Of a stretch of DNA of 64,000 nucleotides, positions 27,079 to 35,849 are shown piece by piece. This stretch comes from ZC4RG30 sp039932715. GTDB lineage: Bacteria > Pseudomonadota > Gammaproteobacteria > Steroidobacterales > Steroidobacteraceae. The translations under genes and the position numbers were made by a program. Position 1 is the first letter of the stretch; every line of letters begins with the position of its first letter. The notes under the pieces were generated by a model. That model was not told the DNA's origin. It worked only from the letters and a program-made list of their open reading frames with translations, and ran no database searches. The DNA is taken from positions 34,842-98,841 of the forward strand of contig JBDTPN010000009.1 of NCBI GenBank assembly GCA_039932715.1. Direction: 5' to 3'.

Positions 27079-28306
27079 ATCGCGGCGCCTGCTGGACCTG
27101 TTGCTGGCGGGCAAGATGCCCGATGCGGCCGGCAGATTTGGTCCCTATGGCGGGCGGTATATTCCCGAGACGCTGGTGCCGGCATTTGATCGTCTCAATG
27201 ACGCGGTGCGCGATATCCTGCCGTCGCAGGATTTTCGCAATGAACTGGCCGGCGAACTGCGCGACTGGGTGGGGCGTCCTACGGCGATGTCGCCCATGCG
27301 CAATCTGTCGAAGCGCTGGGGCGCCGAGGTGTGGTTCAAGCGTGAAGACCTGGCGCATACCGGCGCGCACAAGATCAACAATGCACTGGGTCAGGCCCTG
27401 ATGGCACGGCGCATGGGTGCAAAGCGGGTGGTGGCCGAAACCGGTGCCGGCCAGCACGGCGTGGCCACCGCGGCGGCTTGCGCCCGCGTTGGCCTGCCCT
27501 GTGTTGTCTACATGGGCGAAGTGGACATGGAACGACAGGCGCCCAATGTCGGGCGCATGCGTCTCATGGGCGCAACGGTGGTGCCGGTGACCAGCGGTGA
27601 TCGCACGCTGCGCGCGGCCATCGACGAGGCCTTCCGCGACTGGGTCAGTGATCCGCTCAATACCTTTTATTGCCTGGGATCGGCCATCGGCCCGCATCCC
27701 TATCCCTACCTGGTGCGCGAACTGCAATCGGTGATCAGCCGCGAGGCACGCGCGCAGATACTGGAACGCACGGGCGCACTGCCAGATTGCGTGATCGCCT
27801 GCGTGGGTGGAGGCTCCAATGCCATTGGCACCTTTCACGCCTTTCTCGGCGATGCCGATGTCGAAATAATCGGCGTGGAAGCCGGGGGTCGCGGCGCAGG
27901 ACTGGGCGACAACGCTGCCACGCTGGCCACAGGCAGCCCCGGCGTGCTGCACGGCACCTACACCATGCTGCTGCAGGACGCCGACGGACAGATACAGGAA
28001 ACGCACTCGGTGTCGGCTGGCCTGGACTATCCGGGTGTCGGACCGGAACACGCACTGTTGCGTGAGATCGGACGCGTCAGCTACATCATGGCGCTCGACG
28101 ACGACGCACTCGACTGCGTGCAGGAGTGCAGCACCCACGAGGGCATACTCCCTGCCATCGAGTCAGCCCACGCATTGTGGGGCGCACGCGACTGGGCGCG
28201 ACGCAATCCGGGCAAGCGGATACTGGTGGGGCTTTCCGGGCGTGGCGACAAGGACATGCCGACGCTGCAGAAGACCCTGCTGGCCAAGCTGGGGGCACGG
28301 GCATGA
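27059..28306 (+). CDS. trpB: Tryptophan synthase beta chain
   Basis: 415 residues from GTG 27059, inside the trpF tail; GTGGAG lies about ten bases before it. PLP Lys in HTGAHKINNALGQ, GGGSNAIG phosphate-binding loop, RPTAMSPMRNLS and KDMPTLQKTL near the end. Condenses indole with serine. It begins with a short extension (about 20 residues before RFGPYGGRYIPETL). Overlaps trpA as ATGA (28303-28306). Confidence 0.95.
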   Translation: MAIDKAESRRLLDLLLAGKMPDAAGRFGPYGGRYIPETLVPAFDRLNDAVRDILPSQDFRNELAGELRDWVGRPTAMSPMRNLSKRWGAEVWFKREDLAHTGAHKINNALGQALMARRMGAKRVVAETGAGQHGVATAAACARVGLPCVVYMGEVDMERQAPNVGRMRLMGATVVPVTSGDRTLRAAIDEAFRDWVSDPLNTFYCLGSAIGPHPYPYLVRELQSVISREARAQILERTGALPDCVIACVGGGSNAIGTFHAFLGDADVEIIGVEAGGRGAGLGDNAATLATGSPGVLHGTYTMLLQDADGQIQETHSVSAGLDYPGVGPEHALLREIGRVSYIMALDDDALDCVQECSTHEGILPAIESAHALWGARDWARRNPGKRILVGLSGRGDKDMPTLQKTLLAKLGARA

Positions 28307-29094
28307 GCGCTGCAACTCCCGCACAACGCTTGAGCGATGCGATTCGAAATGCGCGCGGCGGCGTGGCCGTGGTGGCGTTCATCACGGCAGGATTCCCGTC
28401 ACGCGATGCTTTCATCACCGATCTCACGGCAATTGCCAATGAGGCCGACGTGGTGGAGATCGGCGTGCCGTTCACAGATCCCATGGCAGACGGGGTCACC
28501 ATCCAGCGCTCCAGCCTGGCTGCATTGGCGCAGGGGGTGAACCTCAAGTGGATTCTCGATTCGATCGCGACGCTGCCCAAGGTGAATGCACAACTGGTAT
28601 TGATGGGCTATTTCAATCCACTGCTGGCCTATGGTTACGAGGCGCTTGCGGCACGCGCCGCGCAGGTGGGTGTCAGTGGTTTCATCGTGCCGGACTTGCC
28701 CGTGGAGGAAAGTGCCGGTTTTGAGCAGGCCTTGGCACGGCATGGGCTGGCTTTGATACGCATGGTGACGCCGGTCACCAGTGCAGCGCGCCTGTCGCAG
28801 CTGTGTGCGACGGCCCAGGGCTTTGTCTATGCCGTGTCAATGACGGGCACCACTGGAAAATCCGTGGCTGCGCAACCCGGTGCTGCTTCCGTGCCGCAGG
28901 CGACGCTGGACTACCTCGACAAGGTGCGCAGCCTGTCGAAAGTGCCGGTGTGTGCGGGCTTTGGCATCCGCAGTCACGAGCAGGTAGCAGCCCTGGGCCC
29001 GCATGTGGATGGCGTGATCGTGGGTTCGGCCCTGATCGAGGCGATGGAGAAGGGTATCTCCACGGTGGAACTGCTGCGCAAACTGCGCGGCTAG
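28303..29094 (+). CDS. trpA: Tryptophan synthase alpha chain
   Basis: 263 residues from ATG 28303; the open frame extends further upstream but the overlap with trpB and the family N-terminus fix this start. Catalytic Glu in VVEIGVPFTDPMADG with the following Asp; VSGFIVPDLPVEE and GFGIRSHEQV are conserved. Cleaves indole-glycerol phosphate and channels indole to TrpB. Last biosynthetic gene of the operon; an MFS transporter starts 12 nt after its stop. Confidence 0.95.
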   Translation: MSAATPAQRLSDAIRNARGGVAVVAFITAGFPSRDAFITDLTAIANEADVVEIGVPFTDPMADGVTIQRSSLAALAQGVNLKWILDSIATLPKVNAQLVLMGYFNPLLAYGYEALAARAAQVGVSGFIVPDLPVEESAGFEQALARHGLALIRMVTPVTSAARLSQLCATAQGFVYAVSMTGTTGKSVAAQPGAASVPQATLDYLDKVRSLSKVPVCAGFGIRSHEQVAALGPHVDGVIVGSALIEAMEKGISTVELLRKLRG

Positions 29095-29106
29095 GGTTTC
29101 CGGCCG

Positions 29107-30327
29107 ATGAGGATAGCGCTGAAAAACGGGAACGGTTCGCCAACGCTCGGGATCACCCTGCTGCTGGCCAGCCTGTCGATGATCAGTCCGCTGTCCATCG
29201 ACACCTTCCTGCCTTCGTTCCCGACCATTGCACGCGAGTTCGGGCTCAGCAGCCTCGAGGTGCAGCAGATCATCACTGCCTACCTGCTGCCATTCGCCTG
29301 CTTTTCACTGGTGCACGGTCCGTTGTCCGATGCGCTGGGCCGCCGACAGGTGGTAATCGGCGGACTGGTGCTCTATACCATTGGCTCCGTCGGCTGTTTC
29401 GTGGCGCCCACGTTTGGCACTTTGCTGGCCTGTCGGGTATTGCAGGGAACCGCAGCGGGCATCGGCCCCACCGTGGCGCGCGCCGTGGTGCGTGATGCCT
29501 TCGACGGTCACAACGCACAACGCCTGATGAGCAGCATGATGATGGTGTTCTCGGTTGCGCCAGCGGTTGCGCCCATCATCGGTGGCTGGGTGCATGTGGC
29601 GCTGGGATGGCGCAGTGTCTTTGGCATGCTGGTGGCCATGGGCGCGGCGCTGGTGCTGCTGGTATCGCTGTTGATGCCCGAAACCCACCCGCCTGAAAAA
29701 CGCACCGCAGTTCATCCGGCAGCATTGGCACGCAGCTGCCTGCAAGTCGCCGGTCATCCGGCATTCATGCTGCTGGCGGTTTCCGCCGCACTGGCCATCG
29801 CGTCGGTGTTCATTTACATCGGCTCGGCGCCGGCCATCATCCTTGAGCGATGGCATCTGTCGGAGACCCAGTTCTACTACCTGTTCATTCCGGTGGTGGG
29901 CGGACTCATGAGCTCATCGTTTGTCGGCGGTCGTATTGCAGGGCGTGTTGCGCGCCCGGTGATTCTTAAAGTTGGCTTCATGCTGTTGTGTGCCTCCGCA
30001 GTGACGGGTGCCTTGGCGCATTTCGTGACGGCGGATGTGCCCATCCTGCTGTCACAAGTGATGTGGTTTTTCATGGCGTTTGGCGCGCAGCTGATCTATC
30101 CCATCCTGACGCTGGAAATGATCGACATGTATCCGCAGGCGCGCGGTGCCGCGGCATCCGTGCAGTCGTTCATTGCCCTGGGCGTGGGCGCAATCGCGAT
30201 GGGGCTGGTGGCTCCGCTGCTGCACGGCAACCTGGGCTACCTGTCGATGATCTCGCTGGCCGGTTCGCTGGTGGCCTGGCTCGCCTGGCGCGCGGGAGTG
30301 TCCTTGCGCCGCCGCAGCGGGGTGTAG
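29107..30327 (+). CDS. MFS transporter, Bcr/CflA drug-resistance type
   Basis: 406 residues with about 12 hydrophobic helices. STDTF-type opening (SIDTFLPSFPTIAREF), MFS motif A (GPLSDALGRRQVVIGG) and RVLQGTAAGIGPTVARAVVRD are characteristic of Bcr/CflA. Such proteins export bicyclomycin, chloramphenicol, cysteine or other small molecules by proton antiport. Located 12 nt after trpA on the same strand, it may be read with the trp operon and could export an aromatic metabolite, but that is only inferred from position. Convergent with ubiB. Confidence 0.88.
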   Translation: MRIALKNGNGSPTLGITLLLASLSMISPLSIDTFLPSFPTIAREFGLSSLEVQQIITAYLLPFACFSLVHGPLSDALGRRQVVIGGLVLYTIGSVGCFVAPTFGTLLACRVLQGTAAGIGPTVARAVVRDAFDGHNAQRLMSSMMMVFSVAPAVAPIIGGWVHVALGWRSVFGMLVAMGAALVLLVSLLMPETHPPEKRTAVHPAALARSCLQVAGHPAFMLLAVSAALAIASVFIYIGSAPAIILERWHLSETQFYYLFIPVVGGLMSSSFVGGRIAGRVARPVILKVGFMLLCASAVTGALAHFVTADVPILLSQVMWFFMAFGAQLIYPILTLEMIDMYPQARGAAASVQSFIALGVGAIAMGLVAPLLHGNLGYLSMISLAGSLVAWLAWRAGVSLRRRSGV

Positions 30328-30375
30328 ATCCCCGGGGCCTGCGCGACCCAAGTGCCCGACGCCGTGTGGCCGCCG

Positions 30376-32007
30376 CTATCGCCGGCGACGCAACAGGCCC
30401 GACAACAGGCAGATGCCGCCGATCACGCTGATCACCCAGCCCAGCCAGATGGGAACGGGATCCGCGTCCAGCGCCACCATGCCCGCCAGGAAAACAATGG
30501 CGGAGGCGATGATGTTTGCGTTGCGGCGGAGGTGCGGCTGCGATGATGGGGGCTGCGTTGATGGGGCCGGTACGGGCGGGGCGGCGCGTGCCACCAGTGA
30601 CTGGCGCAGGGCCAGCGGCGCCACTTCCAGCGCGCGCAACAGCTCGGGCATCTGCTTCCACAAACGGCGAGCAACATTGACCGGGTGGCGCTTCTCGCGC
30701 ATCCATTCGCGCATGATGGGGTTCGCGGTATTCCAGATGTCCAGATCCGGATACAGCTGGCGCCCCAATCCCTCGATATTGAACAGGGTCTTCTGCAGCA
30801 GTATCAATTGCGGCTGGATGTGCGCATCGAAGCGTCGCAGCACTTCGAACAGGCGCAGCAGCACCACGCCAAACGAGATTTCCTTGAGCGGCCGGTCGAA
30901 GATGGGCTCGCAGATGGTGCGCACAGCCGCTTCCATTTCGTTGACGTTGATGTCGGGAGGCACCCACCCTGAATCCACATGCAGGGTGGCAACCTTGCGG
31001 TAATCGCGGTCGAACACAGCAAGGAAATTCTGGGCCAGGTAGTCCTGGTCGCGCGGATCCAGCGTACCCATGATGCCAAAGTCCACTGCCGCATAACGCG
31101 GCTGGGCCGGATCGTCGATGAGCACGAAGATGTTGCCCGGGTGCATGTCGGCATGGAAGAAATTGTGGCGGAACACCTGCGTGAAGAAGATGGAGACACC
31201 GTTTTCGGCCAGGCGTTTGAGGTCGGTGCCCAGTTCGCGCAACCTGCCGATGTCGCCGATGGGAACCCCGTGAATGTGCTCCATCACCATCACGTTTTCG
31301 CGGCACAGGTCCCAATGCACTTCGGGCACATAGAGTTGCTGGCTGCCTGCGAAATTGCGCTTGAGCTGCGCGGCATTGGCCGCCTCGCGCATCAGGTCCA
31401 GTTCCCCAAGTATGGTCTGCTCGTACTCCTGCACTACTTCCACTGGCCGCAGGCGGCGACCTTCACTGGAATAGCGGTCGGCCAGGCGCGCCAGTGAATA
31501 CAGCACTTCGATATCGCGGGTGATGATGTCGCGCATGCCGGGACGCAGGACTTTGACAATGACTTCGCGCCCGTCTGGCATTTCGGCCGCATGCACCTGC
31601 GCGATGGAGGCGGCAGCCAGGGGCTGTACATCGAATCGACGGAACAGGAATTCCACGGGCAGGCCCAGCGCGTCCTCGACAATCTTGCGGGCAATATCCC
31701 CCGCGAAGGGCGGCACCTGATCCTGCAGCTTGACCAGTTCATCGGCGATGTCCGGCGGCAGCAGGTCGCGGCGCGTGGAAATGGCCTGGCCGAACTTGAC
31801 GAATACCGGGCCCAGTTCTTCCAGGCTAAGTCTCAGCCGCTCACCGCGGCTGCCTTTCGTATGAGGCTGGAACCACAACCAGGGCGACAGCGCGCCAATG
31901 ATGCGCAGGCGGCCATGCATCGATGTGCCACGCGTGAAGTCCATGAGCCCATGGCGTGTCGCGGCGCGGTGGATCTCGATCAGCCGTCGCAGAACGCGTG
32001 GAGTCAT
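30376..32007 (-). CDS. ubiB: Ubiquinone biosynthesis regulatory kinase-like protein
   Basis: 543 residues, an atypical (ABC1/ADCK) kinase. KxGQ motif in VKFGQAISTRRDLLP, alanine-rich loop in AAASIAQVHAAEMPDG, invariant Lys in VIVKVLRPGM, catalytic HADMHPGNIFVL and AVDFGIMG. Two C-terminal membrane helices (IIASAIVFLAGMVAL, IWLGWVISVIGGICLLSG). Required for aerobic coenzyme Q synthesis, probably as an ATPase acting on Q intermediates at the inner membrane. Overlaps ubiJ by 4 nt; order ubiE-ubiJ-ubiB is the gammaproteobacterial standard. Confidence 0.95.
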   Translation of the reverse strand: MTPRVLRRLIEIHRAATRHGLMDFTRGTSMHGRLRIIGALSPWLWFQPHTKGSRGERLRLSLEELGPVFVKFGQAISTRRDLLPPDIADELVKLQDQVPPFAGDIARKIVEDALGLPVEFLFRRFDVQPLAAASIAQVHAAEMPDGREVIVKVLRPGMRDIITRDIEVLYSLARLADRYSSEGRRLRPVEVVQEYEQTILGELDLMREAANAAQLKRNFAGSQQLYVPEVHWDLCRENVMVMEHIHGVPIGDIGRLRELGTDLKRLAENGVSIFFTQVFRHNFFHADMHPGNIFVLIDDPAQPRYAAVDFGIMGTLDPRDQDYLAQNFLAVFDRDYRKVATLHVDSGWVPPDINVNEMEAAVRTICEPIFDRPLKEISFGVVLLRLFEVLRRFDAHIQPQLILLQKTLFNIEGLGRQLYPDLDIWNTANPIMREWMREKRHPVNVARRLWKQMPELLRALEVAPLALRQSLVARAAPPVPAPSTQPPSSQPHLRRNANIIASAIVFLAGMVALDADPVPIWLGWVISVIGGICLLSGLLRRRR

Positions 32008-32627
32008 GGGCGGTCGCTCGCGGTGGGCTGGGTTGTCGATGTCCCGGTCTCCAGTGCCTGCACGCGCGCTGCGATCCGGTCAGTGGCTTCACGCACCTCG
32101 TCCACGCCGGCAAGGAATTCGCTGGCCTCGGCGCGCGGCACCAGCACGTGTCGCTCATGCGCCAGGAATTCACCCACGTTGAGCCCGACGGTGCGCGCGC
32201 TGGCGCGGCCGTATTCCAACGACTTGCGCAGCAACCGTCCCAGGCCATGGGCCGGCACATCCCCGATCACACCTGCCAGCGATTCTTCCAGATCGGGTCG
32301 CAACAGCAGCATCAGTTCCTGGAACTGCTGCGCGACTTCGCTATCGCCGGTGAGCGTCACAGCACCGCGACGAATCACTTCAGCCGGCGGTTCACGCAGC
32401 AGCGACAGCAGGGCCAGTGGTGTGCCTGACAACAGCGTATCGGCCGACTCATCCTGGGTGCGCGCCACCAGCAGTCGCTGCGATAGAACACGGGCGCGCA
32501 CTCGCCATGGCGTGAATTGCATGCGCACTACCATGCTCCTGCCTTCGAGTTGCGCAAGCAACTCCCGGGCACGCGGCGAGCCGGCTACGTTGTGGTCAAT
32601 GGCCGCCTGGATGCGCTCGGTCAACAT
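32004..32627 (-). CDS. ubiJ: Ubiquinone biosynthesis accessory factor UbiJ (SCP2-like)
   Basis: 207 residues from ATG 32627, sharing one base with the ubiE stop (TGATG). N-terminal SCP2 sterol-carrier-like region: MVVRMQFTPWRVRARVL, then DTLLSGTPLALLSLL; C-terminal coiled coil (EVREATDRIAARVQALE) through which UbiJ pairs with UbiK (encoded at 41560). It binds lipid Q intermediates within the soluble Ubi complex. The longer frame to 32687 would run back into ubiE. Confidence 0.9.
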   Translation of the reverse strand: MLTERIQAAIDHNVAGSPRARELLAQLEGRSMVVRMQFTPWRVRARVLSQRLLVARTQDESADTLLSGTPLALLSLLREPPAEVIRRGAVTLTGDSEVAQQFQELMLLLRPDLEESLAGVIGDVPAHGLGRLLRKSLEYGRASARTVGLNVGEFLAHERHVLVPRAEASEFLAGVDEVREATDRIAARVQALETGTSTTQPTASDRP

Positions 32628-33385
32628 CAGTACACGTAGCCGCGGTGCACGGCGACGACGCCCGCAGAAAGATTCTGATAGCTGCAATTCTCAAGACCGG
32701 ACTCGCGCATCATGCCCAGCAAAGTTTCCTGGTCCGGATGTTTGCGTATGGACTCGGCCAGGTAGCGATAGCTGGCCGCATCGCCGGTAACCAGCTGCCC
32801 CAGGCGCGGCAAAACCTGGAACGAATAGGCGTCATACAGCGGGCGCAATGCAGGCACTGCGAGCTGCGAGAACTCCAGCACGATCAGTTGCCCGCCGGGT
32901 CGCAGCACACGGCGCATCGAAGCCAGTGCGGCGGGCTTGTCGGTGACATTGCGCAATCCGAATGCAATGGTCACGCAGTCAAACTGCGCATCGCGAAAGG
33001 GCAGCCGTTCGGCGTCGGCTTGTGCAACACGTGTGTTGGCGACAAAGCCTTCATTGAGCAGGCGGTCACGGCCACGGTTCAGCATTTCTGCGTTGATGTC
33101 AGTGAGCACTACCAGACCCTGCGAGCCAACCTGGCGCGCCATGCCTGCAGCGATATCACCGGTACCGCCCGCCACATCCAGCGCGCGCTGACCGGCGCGC
33201 AAACCAGTGCACGTCAAAGTGAATCGCTTCCACAGTCGATGCGTGCCTGCGGACATCAGGTCATTCATCAGGTCGTAGCGCTGTGCGACGGAGTCGAACA
33301 CGCCACGTACCCGCTCGGCCTTTTCGCGCCAGGCTACCTTCTCGAATCCGAAATCCGTGTCGGGCCGTGACCCCTGATCAGACAT
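32627..33385 (-). CDS. ubiE: Demethylmenaquinone/2-polyprenyl-6-methoxy-1,4-benzoquinol methyltransferase
   Basis: 252 residues. SAM motif ALDVAGGTGDIAAGM, NDLMSAGTHRLWKRFTL and YRYLAESIRKHPDQETL are UbiE signatures; GLENCSYQNLSAGVVAVH ends the family block. Catalyses the C-methylation step in ubiquinone synthesis, and in menaquinone if present. First gene of ubiE-ubiJ-ubiB on the minus strand; its promoter must lie in 33386-33480. Confidence 0.95.
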   Translation of the reverse strand: MSDQGSRPDTDFGFEKVAWREKAERVRGVFDSVAQRYDLMNDLMSAGTHRLWKRFTLTCTGLRAGQRALDVAGGTGDIAAGMARQVGSQGLVVLTDINAEMLNRGRDRLLNEGFVANTRVAQADAERLPFRDAQFDCVTIAFGLRNVTDKPAALASMRRVLRPGGQLIVLEFSQLAVPALRPLYDAYSFQVLPRLGQLVTGDAASYRYLAESIRKHPDQETLLGMMRESGLENCSYQNLSAGVVAVHRGYVY

Positions 33386-33420
33386 GTTCCATCCTGCTAA
33401 AGTGACTGCCGCGGCAATCT

Positions 33421-33606
33421 ATATAGTAACGGAACGGACCGTTTCGCCATTGCCGTTGCGAAACAACCAAAACTGTTGCTCCGGAGACTAGTAATCCGCT
33501 GGAACCTCAAGCATGATCCGACCCGGCCCGACGCTCGAAGAGTGCGGACCAATGGGGGTCTTGTTGGAGTTTGGCCGGACAAGGATTTGTCCGGCCTTTC
33601 TTTTTT
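33421..33606 (+). ncRNA. Candidate small RNA between ubiE and the bTHX gene
   Basis: The gap between ubiE (start 33385) and bTHX (start 33688) is 302 nt. It holds a strong plus-strand intrinsic terminator (33573-33606) but no gene that could use it; the only plus frame (33513-33701) runs through the terminator. TATAGT at 33422-33427 could be a -10 element, with no convincing -35. Internal inverted repeats (for example GGAACGGACCGTTTC near 33431) suggest structure. I checked against 6S RNA, 4.5S RNA, RNase P and tmRNA landmarks and recognise none. The 5' end is a guess. Confidence 0.35.
33573..33606 (+). terminator. Intrinsic terminator
   Basis: A perfect 10-bp stem, GGCCGGACAA (33573-33582) with TTGTCCGGCC (33587-33596), loop GGAT, followed by TTTCTTTTTT (33597-33606). 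On the minus strand the stem is followed by AAACTCC, so it works on the plus strand only. Confidence 0.85.
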
Positions 33607-33687
33607 GCGGATCACCCCCGCATTGTGGACAGTCCGGTAAGGGTTTCCTAGACTGCGCCGCCCTAATAAATACAGTTGGAGAGTCTC

Positions 33688-33867
33688 GTGGGAAAAGGTG
33701 ATCGCAGAACCCGTCGCGGCAAGATCTACGCAGGATCTTTTGGAAAGAGCCGCCCGAAGGACCCGACCAAGGGCAAGACACCGGCCAAGGCCAAGTCACC
33801 GGTCAAGTCGACTGCTGCTGCGGCCAAGCCTGCCGCCAGGACTGCCACGCGCCGCCCCGCCAAGTAA
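33688..33867 (+). CDS. Ribosomal protein bTHX-like (30S THX family)
   Basis: 59 residues from GTG 33688, behind GGAGAG with 4-nt spacing. GKGDRRTRRGKIYAGSFG is the conserved THX core that sits in the head of the 30S subunit. A lysine/alanine/proline-rich tail (about residues 26-59) extends the short thermophile form. Highly basic throughout. Convergent with hslU, 53 nt between stops. Confidence 0.88.
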   Translation: MGKGDRRTRRGKIYAGSFGKSRPKDPTKGKTPAKAKSPVKSTAAAAKPAARTATRRPAK

Positions 33868-33876
33868 ACCGTTGCC

Positions 33877-33936
33877 CGGCCGCTACAAAGCGGCCGATGA
33901 GCCTGGCCGCTACCCCACCGCTATAAAATATAGCGG
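33877..33936. terminator. Paired hairpins between the convergent bTHX and hslU genes
   Basis: Two stems: CGGCCGCT/AGCGGCCG (33877-33884 with 33889-33896, loop ACAA) and CCGCTATA/TATAGCGG (33918-33925 with 33929-33936). The second spans the hslU stop codon (33921-33923). No U-tract on either side, so they are more likely RNA 3'-end protectors or bidirectional termination aids than standard terminators. Confidence 0.4.
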
Positions 33937-35249
33937 CTGAGGTCCTCGTCCTTGGCCAGGGCCATCAGGTGCTGGTCCACGTAGCCGGCGTCCACGGTCA
34001 CGGTGTCTCCGCCGCGCTCTGCCGCGTCGTAGGAGGCGCTATCCAATAGCCGCTCCATTACCGTGTGCAGACGTCGCGCACCGATGTTTTCCGTTTTCTC
34101 ATTGACCTGCCACGCCACCTCGGCAATGCGCCGCACCCCCTCCGGGGTGAAGTTGAGCGCCACCGCTTCAGTTTTCATCAGCGCCTGGTACTGCGTGGTC
34201 AGTGCCGCGTCGGGCTCGGTGAGAATGCGCACGAAATCCTCGACGCTCAGGGATTGCAGCTCTACACGGATGGGCAGGCGTCCCTGCAGTTCGGGGATCA
34301 GGTCCGAAGGCTTCGACATGTGGAAGGCCCCGGAGCAGATGAACAATATGTGATCGGTCTTGATGGTTCCGTACTTGGTTGCCACGGTGCAGCCCTCGAC
34401 CAGGGGCAGCAGATCGCGCTGCACGCCTTCGCGAGAAACGTCGGCGCCAATGGTGTCCTGGCGTCGCGCGATCTTGTCGATCTCGTCGATGAAGACAATG
34501 CCGTTCTGCTCGGCGTTGGCCAGCGCCTTGATCTTGATCTCGTCCTCATTGATGAGCTTGCCGGCTTCCTCGTCGAGCAGCAGCTTGCGTGCCTCGCGCA
34601 CAGGCAGCTTGCGCGCGCGCTTGCGTGCCTGCCCCAGGTTGCTGAACATCTGCGACAGCTGCTGCTGCATTTCTTCCATGCCCGGTGGCGCCATGATCTC
34701 GACGCCGGCAGGCATGGCCTGCACCTCGATTTCGATTTCGCGCTCGTCCAGCGACCCTTCGCGCAACATCTTGCGAAATTTTTGGCGGGTTTCGGCGTCG
34801 CGCGGGGCGCCGGGTTCATCCGTGGAAAACCCCATCTGGCGCGGGCGCGGCAGCAAAGCGTCGAGCACCCGTTCTTCCGCGGCATCCGCCGCGCGGGTTG
34901 CAACCAGCGCCTTTTCTTCCTCGCGTGTCATCTTGACGGCCACGTCGGCCAGTTCCTTGATGATGGAATCCACTTCGCGGCCCACATAGCCCACCTCGGT
35001 GAATTTGGTGGCCTCCACCTTGACGAAAGGAGCGTTGGCCAGCCGCGCCAGGCGGCGTGCGATCTCGGTCTTGCCACATCCGGTGGGACCGATCATCAGG
35101 ATGTTTTTGGGCGTGATTTCGCTGCGCAGCGGTTCATCCACCTGCATGCGGCGCCAGCGGTTGCGCAGCGCAGTGGCAACTGCACGCTTGGCGGCCTGCT
35201 GGCCCACGATGTGCTTGTCCAGCTCGACGACAATCTCGCGCGGCGTCAC
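33921..35249 (-). CDS. hslU: ATP-dependent protease ATPase subunit HslU
   Basis: 442 residues from GTG 35249, overlapping the hslV stop (GTGA). Walker A GPTGCGKTEIARRLA, Walker B IVFIDEIDKIA, family opening TPREIVVELDKHIVGQ and C-terminal EDLSRYIL, the tail that docks into HslV. Unfolds substrates for HslV; involved in heat-shock protein turnover. I-domain region of about 100 residues is present (GMEEMQQQLSQMFSNLG). Confidence 0.95.
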   Translation of the reverse strand: MTPREIVVELDKHIVGQQAAKRAVATALRNRWRRMQVDEPLRSEITPKNILMIGPTGCGKTEIARRLARLANAPFVKVEATKFTEVGYVGREVDSIIKELADVAVKMTREEEKALVATRAADAAEERVLDALLPRPRQMGFSTDEPGAPRDAETRQKFRKMLREGSLDEREIEIEVQAMPAGVEIMAPPGMEEMQQQLSQMFSNLGQARKRARKLPVREARKLLLDEEAGKLINEDEIKIKALANAEQNGIVFIDEIDKIARRQDTIGADVSREGVQRDLLPLVEGCTVATKYGTIKTDHILFICSGAFHMSKPSDLIPELQGRLPIRVELQSLSVEDFVRILTEPDAALTTQYQALMKTEAVALNFTPEGVRRIAEVAWQVNEKTENIGARRLHTVMERLLDSASYDAAERGGDTVTVDAGYVDQHLMALAKDEDLSRYIL

Positions 35250-35794
35250 TTGGGCAGCTCTTCGATGATGAGATTGCGATTGGTGTAGATGCACACATCG
35301 GCGGCAATGCCCATGGAGCGCTCGACGATTTCCCTGGCATTCAAGGTGGTGTTCTCGAACAGTGCGCGTGCGGCGGATTGGGCATAGGGACCGCCCGAGC
35401 CGATGGCCGCCAGCGGATGCTCCGGTTCGATGACATCGCCGTTGCCGGATATGACATAGAGATTGTCGGGATCGCCTACCAGCAGCAGCGCCTCGAGGCG
35501 TCGCAGGTAACGGTCCGAACGCCAGTCCTTGGCCAGCTCAATGGCCGCGCGCGTGAGATTGCCGCTGGATTTCTGCAGTTTGCCCTCGAAGCGCTCGAAC
35601 AGCGTGAAGGCATCGGCCGTGCCGCCGGCGAAACCGGCCAGGACCTTGCCTTCGTGCAACTGTCGCACCTTGCGGGCGTTGCCCTTCATTACGGTGCTGC
35701 CCAGGGTGACCTGGCCATCGCCGCCGATGGCCAATTTGCCATCGCGGCGCACCGCGAGAATGGTGGTGCTGTGGGGATCGAAATGTGAATTCAT
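35246..35794 (-). CDS. hslV: ATP-dependent protease peptidase subunit HslV
   Basis: 182 residues. The catalytic Thr is in STTILAVRRDGK, with an N-terminal stretch of about nine residues that must be removed to free it. GGDGQVTLGSTVMKGNA, FAGGTADAFTLFERFE and AIGSGGPYAQSAARAL are invariant family blocks. Forms the double-hexamer peptidase with HslU. Preceded on the same strand by xerC and an O-methyltransferase gene. Confidence 0.95.
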   Translation of the reverse strand: MNSHFDPHSTTILAVRRDGKLAIGGDGQVTLGSTVMKGNARKVRQLHEGKVLAGFAGGTADAFTLFERFEGKLQKSSGNLTRAAIELAKDWRSDRYLRRLEALLLVGDPDNLYVISGNGDVIEPEHPLAAIGSGGPYAQSAARALFENTTLNAREIVERSMGIAADVCIYTNRNLIIEELPK

Positions 35795-35849
35795 GGTCTT
35801 GGGGAAATGGGGGAGACGCGCCCCAATTCAAGACCGTGAAATCAGGGGT

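Noticed and set aside
33513..33701. 62-codon plus-strand frame near the orphan terminator
   Set aside because: It runs through the intrinsic terminator and into bTHX in another frame.
34065..35288. 407-codon plus-strand frame opposite hslU
   Set aside because: Antisense to a fully conserved gene; composition (Leu, His, Gln, Arg) is typical of reverse reading.
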